From Sphingorhabdus sp. 109 (GTDB taxonomy: Bacteria > Pseudomonadota > Alphaproteobacteria > Sphingomonadales > Sphingomonadaceae): a stretch of DNA of 64,000 nt. The stretch's first letter is position 1. Every line of letters begins with the position of its first letter. The position numbers and the translations under genes were made by a program. The stretch is taken from contig NZ_LR732707.1 in the NCBI RefSeq assembly GCF_902506555.1, forward strand, positions 644,001 through 708,000, written 5' to 3'. The notes below the pieces were generated by a model. That model searched no databases and was not told the DNA's origin. It saw only the letters and a program-made list of their open reading frames with translations. Shown piece by piece: positions 1 through 9,400 of the stretch.

Positions 1-96
1 AGCATCTTCACTCCTGTTTTCGCGAAGATCGCGACCTTTGGTCGTGCGCGCGGAACATGGCCGCTCACCCAGCAAATGATGAACGCTGTCAAATAA
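1..96 (+). CDS. C-terminal end of an unidentified protein (partial)
   Basis: An open frame runs from the first base to a TAA at 94-96 and encodes about 31 residues ending in TWPLTQQMMNAVK. The start lies outside the window. It does not look like the end of SecG, the usual neighbour upstream of pyrG in this group, and I do not recognise the family. The only support is an uninterrupted frame before a gene on the same strand, so it may be chance. Confidence 0.3.
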   Translation, partial: SIFTPVFAKIATFGRARGTWPLTQQMMNAVK

Positions 97-165
97 TATT
101 TATTTCGCTTTTCCGGATTCGCGGGATTGCCATTTGGGCCTAACAGGCCTTAAGCCTCTCCTCCC

Positions 166-1797
166 ATGGCGCGATATATTTTCATTACCGGCGGTGTGGT
201 TTCCTCTCTTGGCAAAGGTCTGATGGCGGCGAGCCTCGGTGCTCTGTTGCAGGCTCGCGGATATTCCGTGCGAATCCGGAAACTTGACCCCTATCTCAAC
301 GTTGATCCGGGCACGATGTCGCCTTATCAGCACGGCGAAGTCTATGTTACCGACGACGGGGCGGAAACCGACCTTGATCTCGGCCATTACGAGCGCTTTA
401 CCGGCGTTCCGTCGCTGCAATCCGACAATGTGACTTCGGGCCGAATCTATCAGTCGATCATCACCAAGGAGCGACGTGGCGATTATCTCGGCGCAACCGT
501 CCAGGTCATTCCGCATGTCACCGATGCGATCCAGGCCTTTGCCGAAGACAAGCTCGACGGTATCGACTTCGTCCTTTGCGAAATTGGCGGAACCGTGGGC
601 GATATCGAAAGTCTGCCGTTTATCGAAGCGATTCGGCAGTTGCGCAACAAGGTCGGCCGGGACAATGCGATTTCGGTACATGTCACTCTCGTGCCCTATA
701 TTGCCGCAGCTGGTGAACTGAAAACAAAGCCAACCCAGCATAGCGTCCGGGAATTGACCTCGCTGGGCATCCAGCCGGACATCCTGCTCTGCCGTTGCGA
801 ACATCCGCTGCCCGATTCCGAACGGGCAAAAATCGCCCAGTTCTGCAACGTCCGCAAGGAATCCGTGATCCCGGCGTTGGATGCCAGCAATATCTATAAT
901 GTGCCGTTGCAATATCATCAGGAAGGTCTGGACAGAGAGGTGCTGCGCGCCTTCTCGATCGACGATGCGCCGGAACCGGACCTGTCGCGGTGGAATGACG
1001 TAATGGAGCGGATCGAGCATCCGGAAGGTGAAGTCATCGTCGGCGTGGTCGGCAAATATGTCGGCCTGCAGGATGCTTATAAATCGCTACAGGAAGCATT
1101 GTTTCACGGCGGTCTCGCCAATCGGGTTAAAGTGCAGGTCCGCTGGCTTGATGCGGAACTGTTTGAAAATGAAGAAGACCTTGCTTCCAAACTGGAGCCG
1201 CTTCACGCGATTCTGGTGCCCGGCGGTTTTGGCGAACGGGGCAGCGAGGGGAAGATCGGTTCGGTCAAATTCGCTCGCGAAAACGATATCCCGTTTTTCG
1301 GCATCTGTCTGGGCATGCAAATGGCGTGCGTCGAAGCGGCTCGCAATCTGGCCGGCATAGCCAGTGCATCGACCACCGAATTTGGCGAAACCGATGAACC
1401 GGTGGTCGGCCTGATCACCGAGTGGATGACCGAAGAAGGCCTGCAGAAGCGCGAGGCCGGCGGAGATCTGGGCGGTACCATGCGCCTGGGCGCCTATGAC
1501 GCGGTGCTGCAGCAGGGATCGAAAATCAGCGAAATTTATGGCAGCCGCGAAATCAGCGAACGTCATCGCCATCGCTATGAGGTGAACAAGGGCTATGTCG
1601 AGCGGCTGCAACAAACCGGTCTGATGTTCTCAGGAATGTCACCCGATGGCGAGCTTCCCGAAACAGTCGAACGGCCCGATCACAGCTGGTTTGTCGGCGT
1701 ACAGTTCCATCCGGAACTGAAGAGCAAGCCTTTTGATCCGCATCCGCTATTTGCTTCCTTCATAGCCGCAGCGTTGCAGCAAAGCCGTCTCGTTTAG
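166..1797 (+). CDS. pyrG: CTP synthase
   Basis: Makes CTP from UTP, ATP and glutamine, the last step of pyrimidine nucleotide synthesis in the cytosol. The 543-residue length is normal for the family. The N-terminal synthetase (amidoligase) domain opens with the hallmark [12 protein letters not shown]. The C-terminal class I glutamine amidotransferase domain has its nucleophile in [12 protein letters not shown] (Cys381) and its His-Glu pair in GVQFHPEL near the end. The ATG at 166 gives the conserved MARYIF opening. It stands alone on the plus strand, with 139 bp before crp. Identification is secure. Confidence 0.98.
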   Translation: MARYIFITGGVVSSLGKGLMAASLGALLQARGYSVRIRKLDPYLNVDPGTMSPYQHGEVYVTDDGAETDLDLGHYERFTGVPSLQSDNVTSGRIYQSIITKERRGDYLGATVQVIPHVTDAIQAFAEDKLDGIDFVLCEIGGTVGDIESLPFIEAIRQLRNKVGRDNAISVHVTLVPYIAAAGELKTKPTQHSVRELTSLGIQPDILLCRCEHPLPDSERAKIAQFCNVRKESVIPALDASNIYNVPLQYHQEGLDREVLRAFSIDDAPEPDLSRWNDVMERIEHPEGEVIVGVVGKYVGLQDAYKSLQEALFHGGLANRVKVQVRWLDAELFENEEDLASKLEPLHAILVPGGFGERGSEGKIGSVKFARENDIPFFGICLGMQMACVEAARNLAGIASASTTEFGETDEPVVGLITEWMTEEGLQKREAGGDLGGTMRLGAYDAVLQQGSKISEIYGSREISERHRHRYEVNKGYVERLQQTGLMFSGMSPDGELPETVERPDHSWFVGVQFHPELKSKPFDPHPLFASFIAAALQQSRLV

Positions 1798-1864
1798 GGA
1801 CGCCAAGCTATAGTTTTGGCTAGATTCCGGTACATGTCGAATTTGTCCAATATATTTTACGAGA

Positions 1865-1880
1865 TGTGACTATTGTCACA
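1865..1880. promoter_or_regulatory. CRP-type operator upstream of crp
   Basis: TGTGACTATTGTCACA is a perfect inverted repeat and matches the classical CRP consensus TGTGA-N6-TCACA at every specified base. It lies 57-72 bp upstream of the crp start codon and downstream of pyrG. The regulator encoded next keeps the recognition-helix Arg, Glu and Arg that read this half-site in E. coli CRP, so autoregulation is the natural inference. Confidence 0.75.
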
Positions 1881-1936
1881 ATTATGCGGCATAAAGAAGT
1901 TAGTGGAAACTTCGAATTAGGCCGGGGGCGGGTGCA

Positions 1937-2623
1937 GTGAAAGTCGAAGAATTAGCAGATCTTTTGGCTGAACACAGCCTATTTGCTGACTGCGACGACG
2001 CTGAGCTGGCTGACTTGATATTGCGTGGACATTTCGTGCAATATAAAAAAGGGGACGAATTGATCATGCAGGGGGATCCTGGCAACTCGCTTCTGATATT
2101 ATTATCAGGTAATGCGCGCACCAGCATGATCGCCAGCAATGGTTATGAGGTTGTTCTTGACTATGCGGAAGCCGGGCAGGTTCTGGGCGAAATCGCACTG
2201 CTGGATGGTGGCGAGCGGACCGCCAGTGTTACCGCCATCGAACCAACGTCGGCGTTGTCGATAACGCGGGAAGCCTTTGAAGATATTTTGGCCAAGCACA
2301 AGAATATGGCCTTGCGCTTGCTCAAGGTCATGGCCAAGCGCATCCGTTCGGCCAACAGCATGATCGAAGGCGATCGTGCCTATACCTCGGGGCCGAGACT
2401 GGCGCGCTATCTTTTGAGGCTATCCGTGGCCGGGGCAGATGAAGGGCGTCTGAAGCTGGACCTGAGCCAGAGCGAGCTCGGCAATTTTGCCGGGATGTCG
2501 CGTGAACATATTAATCGTCAGCTGTCCGCCTGGTCGGAAAGCGGGATTGTGGCAGTGGAGAGCGGGAAGGTCCGGATTTTGGACCACGCGATGCTTTCCC
2601 ATATTGCCGAAGCAGATTCTTGA
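1937..2623 (+). CDS. crp: Crp/Fnr-family transcriptional regulator, Crp-type
   Basis: A 228-residue regulator with an N-terminal cyclic-nucleotide-binding domain (about residues 10-120), a dimerisation helix, and a C-terminal winged helix (about 150-220). The phosphate-binding cassette GEIALLDGGERTA at 84-96 keeps Glu85 and Arg94, as in cAMP-binding CRP. The recognition helix SREHINRQL keeps Arg189, Glu190 and Arg194, the residues that contact TGTGA. Only one cysteine is present near the N-terminus, so an FNR iron-sulfur cluster is unlikely. The start is the GTG at 1937 behind a GGGGGCGGG stretch. A consensus CRP site sits upstream and a hairpin terminator follows. The effector is inferred, not shown. 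Confidence 0.88.
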   Translation: MKVEELADLLAEHSLFADCDDAELADLILRGHFVQYKKGDELIMQGDPGNSLLILLSGNARTSMIASNGYEVVLDYAEAGQVLGEIALLDGGERTASVTAIEPTSALSITREAFEDILAKHKNMALRLLKVMAKRIRSANSMIEGDRAYTSGPRLARYLLRLSVAGADEGRLKLDLSQSELGNFAGMSREHINRQLSAWSESGIVAVESGKVRILDHAMLSHIAEADS

Positions 2624-2685
2624 CGAAAATTGGCCTTTTGCGACCCGGGCTAATTATCGTCAAGAGTGACACCAAGCGGGTGTCA

Positions 2686-2725
2686 GGGGCAGTCGGATCC
2701 TCATCCGGCTGCCCCATTTCATTTC
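2686..2725 (+). terminator. Probable terminator of crp
   Basis: A long inverted repeat, GGGGCAG-t-CGGAT / ATCCG-g-CTGCCCC (2686-2715), with a four-base loop is followed by the T-rich stretch ATTTCATTT. It begins about 60 bp after the crp stop. The U tract is imperfect, so termination strength is uncertain. Confidence 0.6.
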
Positions 2726-2730
2726 AGCTA

Positions 2731-2764
2731 CGGTAAAAAAGGCAGCCAGATCGCTCCGGCTGCC
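2731..2764 (-). terminator. Rho-independent terminator of hsp20
   Basis: Read on the minus strand, the stem GGCAGCC...GGCTGCC (2741-2764) is followed directly by six T residues (plus-strand TAAAAAA at 2734-2740). It lies about 25 bp past the hsp20 stop codon. The arms resemble those of the plus-strand hairpin at 2686-2715. Confidence 0.8.
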
Positions 2765-2789
2765 CCTGATTCGCGAAGAAATGCGCTGC

Positions 2790-3269
2790 CTAGGCGGCTT
2801 TCTCTTCTTTCTTCTTTCGCTTGTCCGCGATCTTGGTGACATTGTCGCCCTTGTTGATCGCGATCGTCTGTGGCCGCATCGCTTCGGGGATTTCCCGGAC
2901 GAGATCGATTTCGAGCAGCCCGTCGGCTAGCGCGGCATTTTCCACGCGGACGAAGTCGGCGAGTTCGAAACGCCGTTCGAAGTTGCGGTTGGCTATTCCC
3001 ATGTGCAGGAACTGCTTGCCTTCCTGTTCGTCGGTCTTCTTGTTGCCGGCGACGAGCAGCAGATTCTGCTGGGCGGTAATTTCGATTTCATCATCCTTGA
3101 AACCGGCGACGGCCAGCGTGATCCGGTAATGATCTTCTCCGCTGCGTTCGATGTTGAACGGCGGGTAATTCTCGGATTGCTGCGCGCGGGCATTATTTTC
3201 AAGAAGGTCGAACAGCCGGTCAAAACCTACGGTTGAGCGGCGGTAGGGGGTAAAGTCTAAACGATTCAT
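2790..3269 (-). CDS. Small heat shock protein (Hsp20/alpha-crystallin, IbpA-like)
   Basis: ATP-independent holdase chaperone that binds unfolding proteins in the cytosol under heat stress. The 159 residues start MNRLDFTPYRRSTVGFDRLF, typical of the alphaproteobacterial IbpA/HspH class. The alpha-crystallin domain spans about residues 38-130 (IERSGEDHYRITLAVAGF ... RRFELADFV), followed by a short lysine-rich tail. It is a single-gene unit: an RpoH-type promoter and a ROSE-like leader precede it and a strong terminator follows. Heat control at both transcription and translation is inferred from those sites. Confidence 0.93.
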   Translation of the reverse strand: MNRLDFTPYRRSTVGFDRLFDLLENNARAQQSENYPPFNIERSGEDHYRITLAVAGFKDDEIEITAQQNLLLVAGNKKTDEQEGKQFLHMGIANRNFERRFELADFVRVENAALADGLLEIDLVREIPEAMRPQTIAINKGDNVTKIADKRKKKEEKAA

Positions 3270-3350
3270 ATCTATATCCTCTGCAATTGAGCAATGTAAA
3301 TCTGGACCCGCAAATGCGGCATCCGGTTCGTTATTGTGGAACCCATATGG
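3270..3350 (-). promoter_or_regulatory. ROSE-like RNA thermometer in the hsp20 leader
   Basis: On the minus strand the leader ends TTGCTCAATTGCAGAGGA followed by seven bases and ATG. The TTGCT box (3290-3294) can fold onto the Shine-Dalgarno AGGA (3277-3280): U-A, U-G, one unpaired G, C-G, U-A, C-G around a seven-base loop. This is the masking helix described for ROSE elements. A second hairpin, CCGCATTTGCGG with an extended stem (3304-3324), lies upstream, as expected of the multi-hairpin ROSE layout. ROSE elements are known on hsp20 genes of alphaproteobacteria. Confidence 0.72.
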
Positions 3351-3366
3351 CGCCCCACATCAATAG

Positions 3367-3394
3367 AGATATGATCAACTTTCCCGATTTCAAG
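3367..3394 (-). promoter_or_regulatory. RpoH (sigma-32)-type promoter of hsp20
   Basis: On the minus strand CTTGAAA (3388-3394) is separated by 14 bases from CATATCT (3367-3373), close to the alphaproteobacterial heat-shock promoter pattern CTTG-N17/18-CyATnT. Transcription would start near 3358-3360, giving a leader of about 90 nt that contains the ROSE-like element. Confidence 0.65.
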
Positions 3395-3452
3395 GGGAAG
3401 AAAAGACAGAAATACCAATGCTTTGGATAATTATATCTTGGATGTTTTCGCA

Positions 3453-3490
3453 GTGAAAAAAACGCCCGGATGCCGCTAAGCACCCGGGCG
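3453..3490 (-). terminator. Rho-independent terminator, minus strand
   Basis: The stem CGCCCGG-a-TGC / GCA-c-CCGGGCG (3463-3490) is followed on the minus strand by a run of seven T (plus-strand GTGAAAAAAA at 3453-3462). No recognised gene feeds it. The only upstream candidate on that strand is the small frame at 3505-3651, so it implies an unannotated minus-strand transcript there, or a barrier ahead of the hsp20 promoter. Confidence 0.7.
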
Positions 3491-3504
3491 AAAATGGTGA
3501 CGAA

Positions 3505-3651
3505 CTAATTCGTCCCCTGTTTTCCCGTCCTATTCAACGCCGCTTGTCCCCCAACATTTGGCGGAACCGGAAGGGATCCCTGAACCATGACCCGTTTATC
3601 GAGATGTTTGATTCTGTAGGCATATCTGATCGACTGACTTAATTTTGTCAT
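3505..3651 (-). CDS. Possible small protein of 48 residues, unrecognised
   Basis: The frame opens at an ATG inside the 20-bp palindrome and stops 15 bp before a strong minus-strand terminator. The product would be basic and proline/glycine-containing (MTKLSQSIRYAYR ... TGKQGTN). No domain, signal peptide or clear ribosome-binding site is visible. GACGAA-TTAG-TTCGTC, a small inverted repeat, spans its stop codon. The case rests only on the terminator; the transcript could instead be non-coding. Confidence 0.25.
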   Translation of the reverse strand: MTKLSQSIRYAYRIKHLDKRVMVQGSLPVPPNVGGQAALNRTGKQGTN

Positions 3652-3660
3652 GACAAAATT
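3641..3660. promoter_or_regulatory. Perfect 20-bp palindrome (candidate operator)
   Basis: AATTTTGTCATGACAAAATT reads identically on both strands. It sits in the 521-bp spacer between hsp20 and lolC, 130 bp upstream of the lolC start. An ATG falls in the middle of each strand. The symmetry and AT-rich arms suit binding by a dimeric repressor, but no regulator is encoded beside it. The function is unknown. Confidence 0.5.
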
Positions 3661-3790
3661 GTTGGTTTTGGAAGATTGGTCGCCGCTTGTGGCATATTGG
3701 CAACAGCATATTTCGTGCCATGCCACTTGCTTGCCCCGACCTGCAACCGTAAAGGCAGGATATTCTGATCCAAGGAAGTCGTCGCAAGTC

Positions 3791-5041
3791 ATGCTCCTAT
3801 CCCGTTATGAATGGGTCATCGCAAAACGCTATCTGTTGCCAGGCAAGGGGGAGGGATTCATTTTCCTCGTCGCAAGCATCAGTCTGGTCGCGGTCATGCT
3901 TGGTGTAGCCGCACTGATCGTGGTGATGAGCGTGATGAACGGTTTCCGCGCCGAGCTGTTCGACAAGATTGTCGGTCTCAATGGCCACGCCGTCATCCAG
4001 GGTTATGGCGGCCGTCTTCCCGGTTGGCGCGACTTGCTCGAGGAAACCCGCGAGACCGAGGGGGTTATCTCGGCATCGCCTTTGATCGAGCAACCCTTGC
4101 TGACCACGTTCAACGGACGGGTCGAAGCCGTGCTGGTGCGTGGTATGCAGGTGCCGGACATTTTGAACAATGAGACGCTCGACGGAAAAACCATCTCCGG
4201 CGATCTGGCGCAGCTCGAGTCCGGATCGGGACGGGTCGGCATCGGCAGCCGGCTGGCGACCACGCTGGGTGCGCAGGTTGGAAGCCGGATCACCATCATC
4301 AATCCGCAAGGGCGCTCGACGCCGTTCGGGACGGTACCGCGCGAGATCGCCTATGACGTCGCCGCTATTTTTGAGGTCGGCGTCTATGATTATGACAAGG
4401 CGTTCGTGATCATGCCGATGGAAGATGCGCAGACCCTGCTGCTGCTCGGCGACCAGATCGGGATGATCGAAATCAAGACCAATGACGCCGACAATGTCGG
4501 CAAGATAATCGCGCCTCTCGTGCCCAAGGTGGCCGATCGCGGGGTGATTACCGACTGGCAGACAATGAATGCCTCGCTTTTCGAAACGCTGCAGGTTGAA
4601 CGGGTGGTGATGTTCGTCATCCTCTCGATCATCATCCTGGTAGCGGTTTTCAACATATTGTCGTCGCTGATCATGCTGGTGCGCGCCAAGACGCGGGATA
4701 TTGCGATCCTGCGCACGATGGGCGCCTCGCGTGCTTCCTTGGTTAGGATCTTCGTCACGGTGGGCACATCCATCGGAACGCTCGGCATCGCCGCCGGGAT
4801 CATACTCGGCCTGATCGCAATCCATTTCCGGCAGAATGTTATCAATTTTGTCCAGATGATCACCGGCCAGAATCTGTGGGACCCGTCGATCCGCTTTCTG
4901 ACCGAACTGCCGGCGCGAACCGATCCGATGGAGGTCGTGGGTATCGCCGGGCTGGCGCTGCTGTTCAGTTTCCTGGCGACGCTTTATCCCGCCTATAAGG
5001 CGGCCAGTACCGATCCCGTCCAGGTGCTTCGCTATGAGTGA
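3791..5041 (+). CDS. lolC: Lipoprotein-releasing ABC transporter permease LolC/LolE
   Basis: Inner-membrane permease of the LolCDE-type exporter that releases outer-membrane lipoproteins to LolA. The ATG at 3791 starts the expected [16 protein letters not shown]; the frame stays open to an ATG at 3650, but that extension has no family character. The 416 residues show a first membrane helix near 20-48 ([18 protein letters not shown]), a large periplasmic domain, and three helices in the C-terminal FtsX domain after about residue 270. It overlaps lolD by 8 bp. Many alphaproteobacteria use a single LolC/E homodimer, so no lolE partner is expected here. Confidence 0.93.
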   Translation: MLLSRYEWVIAKRYLLPGKGEGFIFLVASISLVAVMLGVAALIVVMSVMNGFRAELFDKIVGLNGHAVIQGYGGRLPGWRDLLEETRETEGVISASPLIEQPLLTTFNGRVEAVLVRGMQVPDILNNETLDGKTISGDLAQLESGSGRVGIGSRLATTLGAQVGSRITIINPQGRSTPFGTVPREIAYDVAAIFEVGVYDYDKAFVIMPMEDAQTLLLLGDQIGMIEIKTNDADNVGKIIAPLVPKVADRGVITDWQTMNASLFETLQVERVVMFVILSIIILVAVFNILSSLIMLVRAKTRDIAILRTMGASRASLVRIFVTVGTSIGTLGIAAGIILGLIAIHFRQNVINFVQMITGQNLWDPSIRFLTELPARTDPMEVVGIAGLALLFSFLATLYPAYKAASTDPVQVLRYE

Positions 5042-5720
5042 CAGAGAAAATGCAAAAACGGTGGAATTGCGAGATGTACGGCGCAGTTTCGTCCAGGGAG
5101 ATGTCAGGATCGAGGTGCTCCGTGGCGTCAACCTCGACATCCACGCGAACGAAATTGTCGCGCTTCTCGGCCCGTCCGGTTCGGGCAAGTCGACATTGCT
5201 GCAAGCGGTGGGATTGCTCGAGGGCGGTTTTGAGGGCTCGATCAAGCTGAACGGTGAAGAAACCGCGCAACTGCCTTCCAGTGGTCATACGCGGATCCGC
5301 CGCGATCTTCTGGGTTTCGTATACCAGTTCCACCATTTGCTACCCGATTTTAGCGCGCTGGAAAATGTGGTGATGCCACAGCTTATTGCCGGGACGAGTC
5401 AGAAAGAAGCCGAGGCCAGAGCCGAAACATTGCTGTGTAGCCTGGGACTGGGTGCGCGGCTGGATCATAATCCGAGCAAATTGTCCGGTGGCGAGCAACA
5501 AAGAGTGGCCGTTGCCCGCGCCCTCGCGACTTCGCCAAAACTGGTGCTGGCCGACGAGCCGACCGGCAATCTGGACGAAGCGACCGCCGATCTGGTTCTC
5601 TCCGAGTTTATTGCGTTGGTGCGGCAGGAAGGCAGCGCCGCCCTGATTGCCACTCATAACGAGCGGCTGGCGGCCAAAATGGATCGGGTTGTGCGGCTGC
5701 ATGAAGGTGTTTTATCCTAG
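5034..5720 (+). CDS. lolD: Lipoprotein-releasing ABC transporter ATP-binding protein
   Basis: ATPase subunit of the LolCDE complex, cytosolic face of the inner membrane. The 228 residues carry Walker [10 protein letters not shown], the Q-loop ([17 protein letters not shown]), the signature [15 protein letters not shown], Walker [13 protein letters not shown] and a switch histidine in ATHNERLA. Length and motifs fit LolD and the related MacB/FtsE group; coupling to lolC through an 8-bp overlap decides for LolD. Confidence 0.96.
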   Translation: MSDRENAKTVELRDVRRSFVQGDVRIEVLRGVNLDIHANEIVALLGPSGSGKSTLLQAVGLLEGGFEGSIKLNGEETAQLPSSGHTRIRRDLLGFVYQFHHLLPDFSALENVVMPQLIAGTSQKEAEARAETLLCSLGLGARLDHNPSKLSGGEQQRVAVARALATSPKLVLADEPTGNLDEATADLVLSEFIALVRQEGSAALIATHNERLAAKMDRVVRLHEGVLS

Positions 5721-5817
5721 GCTTTTCGGCTCGAATCGAGATTGGCTTTGACTTTTCTCCTGCGAGTATCAATCTGTGGGGCAGGGAAAATCTAGAAACA
5801 AACATTGCGGGGCGCAT

Positions 5818-6291
5818 ATGAAGGTTACGGAATTTCAGGTGAAGCAGGCGGATGGTTCGATGGAGGACCTGTCTGCGCACAAGGGCAAGGTGCTGCTGAT
5901 CGTCAACACCGCTTCGAAATGCGGGTTCACGCCGCAATATGAAGGGCTCGAAAAGCTGCATCGGGAATTTCATGACAAGGGCCTCGAAATACTGGCCTTT
6001 CCGTGCAACCAATTCGGCAATCAGGAACCGGGCGATGCCGACGAAATCAAGAATTTCTGTTCGCTGAACTATGATGTCAGCTTCCCGCTGATGGCCAAGA
6101 TCGACGTCAACGGCAATGACGCCGACCCGCTGTGGAAATATCTGAAAGCGGAAAAATCCGGTCTGCTCGGCTCCCGGATCAAATGGAATTTCACCAAATT
6201 TCTCGTCGACCGCGAAGGCAATGTCGTCGCGCGCTACGGTCCCGCTGTAAAGCCCGACCAGCTGAAAAACGAGATTGAAGAGCTGTTGTAG
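5818..6291 (+). CDS. Glutathione peroxidase family protein (cysteine type)
   Basis: Thiol peroxidase of the GPx/BtuE family that reduces hydroperoxides, usually with thioredoxin in bacteria. The 157 residues hold the three family blocks: NTASKCGFTPQYEGLE with the peroxidatic cysteine (not selenocysteine), FPCNQFGNQEPG with the conserved Gln and possible resolving Cys, and WNFTKFLVDREGNV with the Trp and Asn. The ATG at 5818 gives the usual short N-terminus with no signal peptide. It lies between lolD and dnaE without overlaps. The electron donor is not shown by sequence. Confidence 0.93.
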   Translation: MKVTEFQVKQADGSMEDLSAHKGKVLLIVNTASKCGFTPQYEGLEKLHREFHDKGLEILAFPCNQFGNQEPGDADEIKNFCSLNYDVSFPLMAKIDVNGNDADPLWKYLKAEKSGLLGSRIKWNFTKFLVDREGNVVARYGPAVKPDQLKNEIEELL

Positions 6292-6426
6292 CCAAGCTCT
6301 GTCCTTTGTCCCGGACGCAATCCAGCACCATTGCCGGCAAATATGCTGTGGACAAATGGTCGATAGTTTCTCCCGGTCTGATCGTCGCCATATGCAAGAC
6401 CAGGATCGAGCGCTAGTCTGAGTATC

Positions 6427-9400
6427 ATGGCCCAGACTCCCTTCGTCCCTCTTCGAACCTTTTCTGCCTATACTATTCTTGACGGAGCGATGGAGCCGGC
6501 CGTCATTGGTGCTGCGGCAAAAGAGCGCGGCTTTCCGGCCGTCGCCCTATGCGACCGGATCGGCCTTTTCGCTTCCATGGCGTTTGATGACGGCTGTCGC
6601 TCCCAGGGCGTGCAGCCGATCACCGGCTGCTTTCTCAGGATAGCGCGGCCCGGAGGGGCGGACCCGGCCAAAGTGGTGCTGGACTGGGTCGCGCTCTATG
6701 CCCAGGATGCCGAGGGCTATGAAAATCTCTGCAAGCTGGTTTCAGCCTCCCATCTCGACCGCCCCGGTGAACTCGATGCCCATGTTCCCATGGAAATGTT
6801 GCGCGACCATAATGCCGGACTGCTGGCCCTGACCGGGGGCGGGGAGGGCGCGCTAGCCCGTCTGATTGCCGAGGAGCAGCAACCGGAAGCCGAAGCCTAT
6901 CTCTCCCTGTTGCAGCAATATTTCCCGGGACGGCTCTATATCGAATTGTCGCGCCGCGAGGACCCGGTCGAAATGGCCGCGGAGCAGGGCCTGATTGCGC
7001 TGGCGATGGACCGGGATATTCCGCTGGTGGCAACCAACCCGAGTTGTTTCTCCGAACCCGATTTCCACGAAGCCCATGACGCGATGAAATGTATCGCGCA
7101 GTCGGCCTATGTCGAAAATGACGAGCGCGAGAAGCCGTCCAAACATCTGTGGATGAAAAGCGCGCTGGTGATGGAGGAACTATTCTCCGACATACCCGAA
7201 GCGTTGCAGAACACCATTGTCATCGCCCAGCGATGCGCCTTTTCACCGCCCAAGCGGAACCCGATCCTGCCCAGTCTCGCTGGCGATCTGGATGGGGAGA
7301 TCGAACAATTGCGCAAAGACGCCACCGCCGGCCTCGAAAGGCGGCTGGAGTTTGCCGGGGTGACGGACGAGGAGGAAAGGCAAGTCTATTTTGAACGTCT
7401 GGCTTTCGAGCTGGATGTGATCGTCAGCATGGGATTTCCCGGCTATTTCCTGATCGTTGCCGACTTTATCAAATGGGCCAAGGATCATGATATACCGGTG
7501 GGGCCGGGGCGTGGTTCGGGTGCCGGTTCGGTTGTCGCATGGGCATTGACCATTACCGATCTGGATCCGATCCAGCTTGGACTGCTGTTCGAACGTTTCC
7601 TCAATCCGGAACGTGTGTCGATGCCCGATTTCGACATCGATTTCTGCGAAACCCGGCGCGGTGAAGTCATTCGCTATGTGCAGGAAAAATACGGCGACCG
7701 GCAGGTTGCCCAGATTATCACTTTCGGAAAGCTCAAAGCGCGTGCCGTGTTGCGCGATGTCGGCCGGGTCCTGCAGATGCCTTACGGGCAGGTGGATCGG
7801 CTGACCAAGCTGGTACCCAATCATCCCACCGATCCCTGGGATCTGAAGCGGTCGCTCAACGGGATTACGGAACTGGCGCAGGAATATAAGCAGGCGGACG
7901 TGAAGCGGCTGTTCGATCTGGCCATGAAACTGGAAGGTTTGCCGCGCCACAGCTCTACCCATGCTGCAGGGGTGGTGATCGGCGATCGTCCGCTCGATCA
8001 GCTGGTGCCGCTGTATCGGGATCCGCGCTCGGATCTGCCGGTAACCCAGTTCGACATGAAATTTGTTGAAAAAGCCGGTCTGGTGAAATTCGACTTTCTG
8101 GGGCTGAAAACGCTCTCGGTGCTGAAGAAGGCGGTCGAACTGCTTGCTGAACGCGGCATAACGGTCGAGCTGGAAAACCTGAGCTGGGAAGACGACAAAG
8201 TTTTCGAGCTGCTCCAGCGCGGCGATACCGTCGGTGTGTTCCAGCTGGAATCCGAAGGCATGCGACGCACGCTTGCGGCCGTGAAGCCAACCAATTTCGG
8301 TGATATTATCGCGCTCGTTTCGCTCTACCGGCCGGGCCCGATGGACAATATACCGCTGTTCGGGGACCGCAAGAACGGACGCGTCGATATTGCTTATCCG
8401 CATCCCTTGCTCGAAGAAATTCTCAAGGAAACCTACGGGATTTTTGTCTATCAGGAACAGGTGATGCAGGCCGCGCAGATCATCGCCGGCTATTCGCTTG
8501 GCGAAGCAGATTTGCTGCGTCGGGCCATGGGCAAGAAGATCCAGGCGGAAATGGATGTCCAGCGCAAGCGGTTCGTGACGGGGGCCGCGGAAAACGGTCT
8601 GAACAGTGATCAGGCCAACGAACTGTTCGACTTGATCGACAAATTTGCCGGCTATGGCTTCAACAAGAGCCACGCGGCGGCCTATGCGCTGCTCGCCTAT
8701 CAGACGGCCTGGCTAAAGGCGCATCACCCGCATGAATTTTACGCCGCTTCGATGTGCTTCGATATGCATCAGTCGGAAAAGCTCAGTATTTTTGTCGACG
8801 ACATGAAGCGGCTGGGAGTCACCGTGCTGCAGCCGGCAATCAACAAAAGCCGGCCAAATTTCTCGGTCGAGGAGCAGCCGGAATCCGGACTCGCCGTGCG
8901 CTATGCGCTGGCCGGTCTGAAGAATGTCGGCGAGAAGGCAATGCACGCGCTGGTCACCGAACGCGCCGAGTCCGGTCCGTTTTTGTCGATAGAGGATTTT
9001 GCCAACCGGATTGATCCGCATGGTCTCAACAAGCGCCAGCTGGAAAGCCTGGCTTCGGCTGGTGCCTTTGATGATCTGGAGCCTAATCGCGCGGCGGTCC
9101 ATGATGGTGCGGACATGATCCTTTCGGTGGCCAGCAGTGCGACCGATGCGCGTGAAAGCGGACAGGGCGGCCTTTTTGGGGAGGGTAGTGCCGGGGGGGA
9201 CATGCAGGCGATCCGATTGCCGGAGGGGAGCAACTGGTCGCTCAACGAGATCATGTCCCGGGAGCGCGATGCTTTCGGTTTCTATTTTTCCTCGCACCCG
9301 GTTTCCCAGTTTCAGGCGGTTTCCTCTTCGCTTGGCGCCATGACCTATGCGGCCCTGTGCAGCGGGGAACCGATCGGCGAAGGCATACGCAAACCGGCGG

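Noticed and set aside
3650-3790. N-terminal extension of lolC from the ATG in the palindrome
   Set aside because: The 47 extra residues do not resemble LolC N-termini, and the expected start [16 protein letters not shown] begins at 3791.
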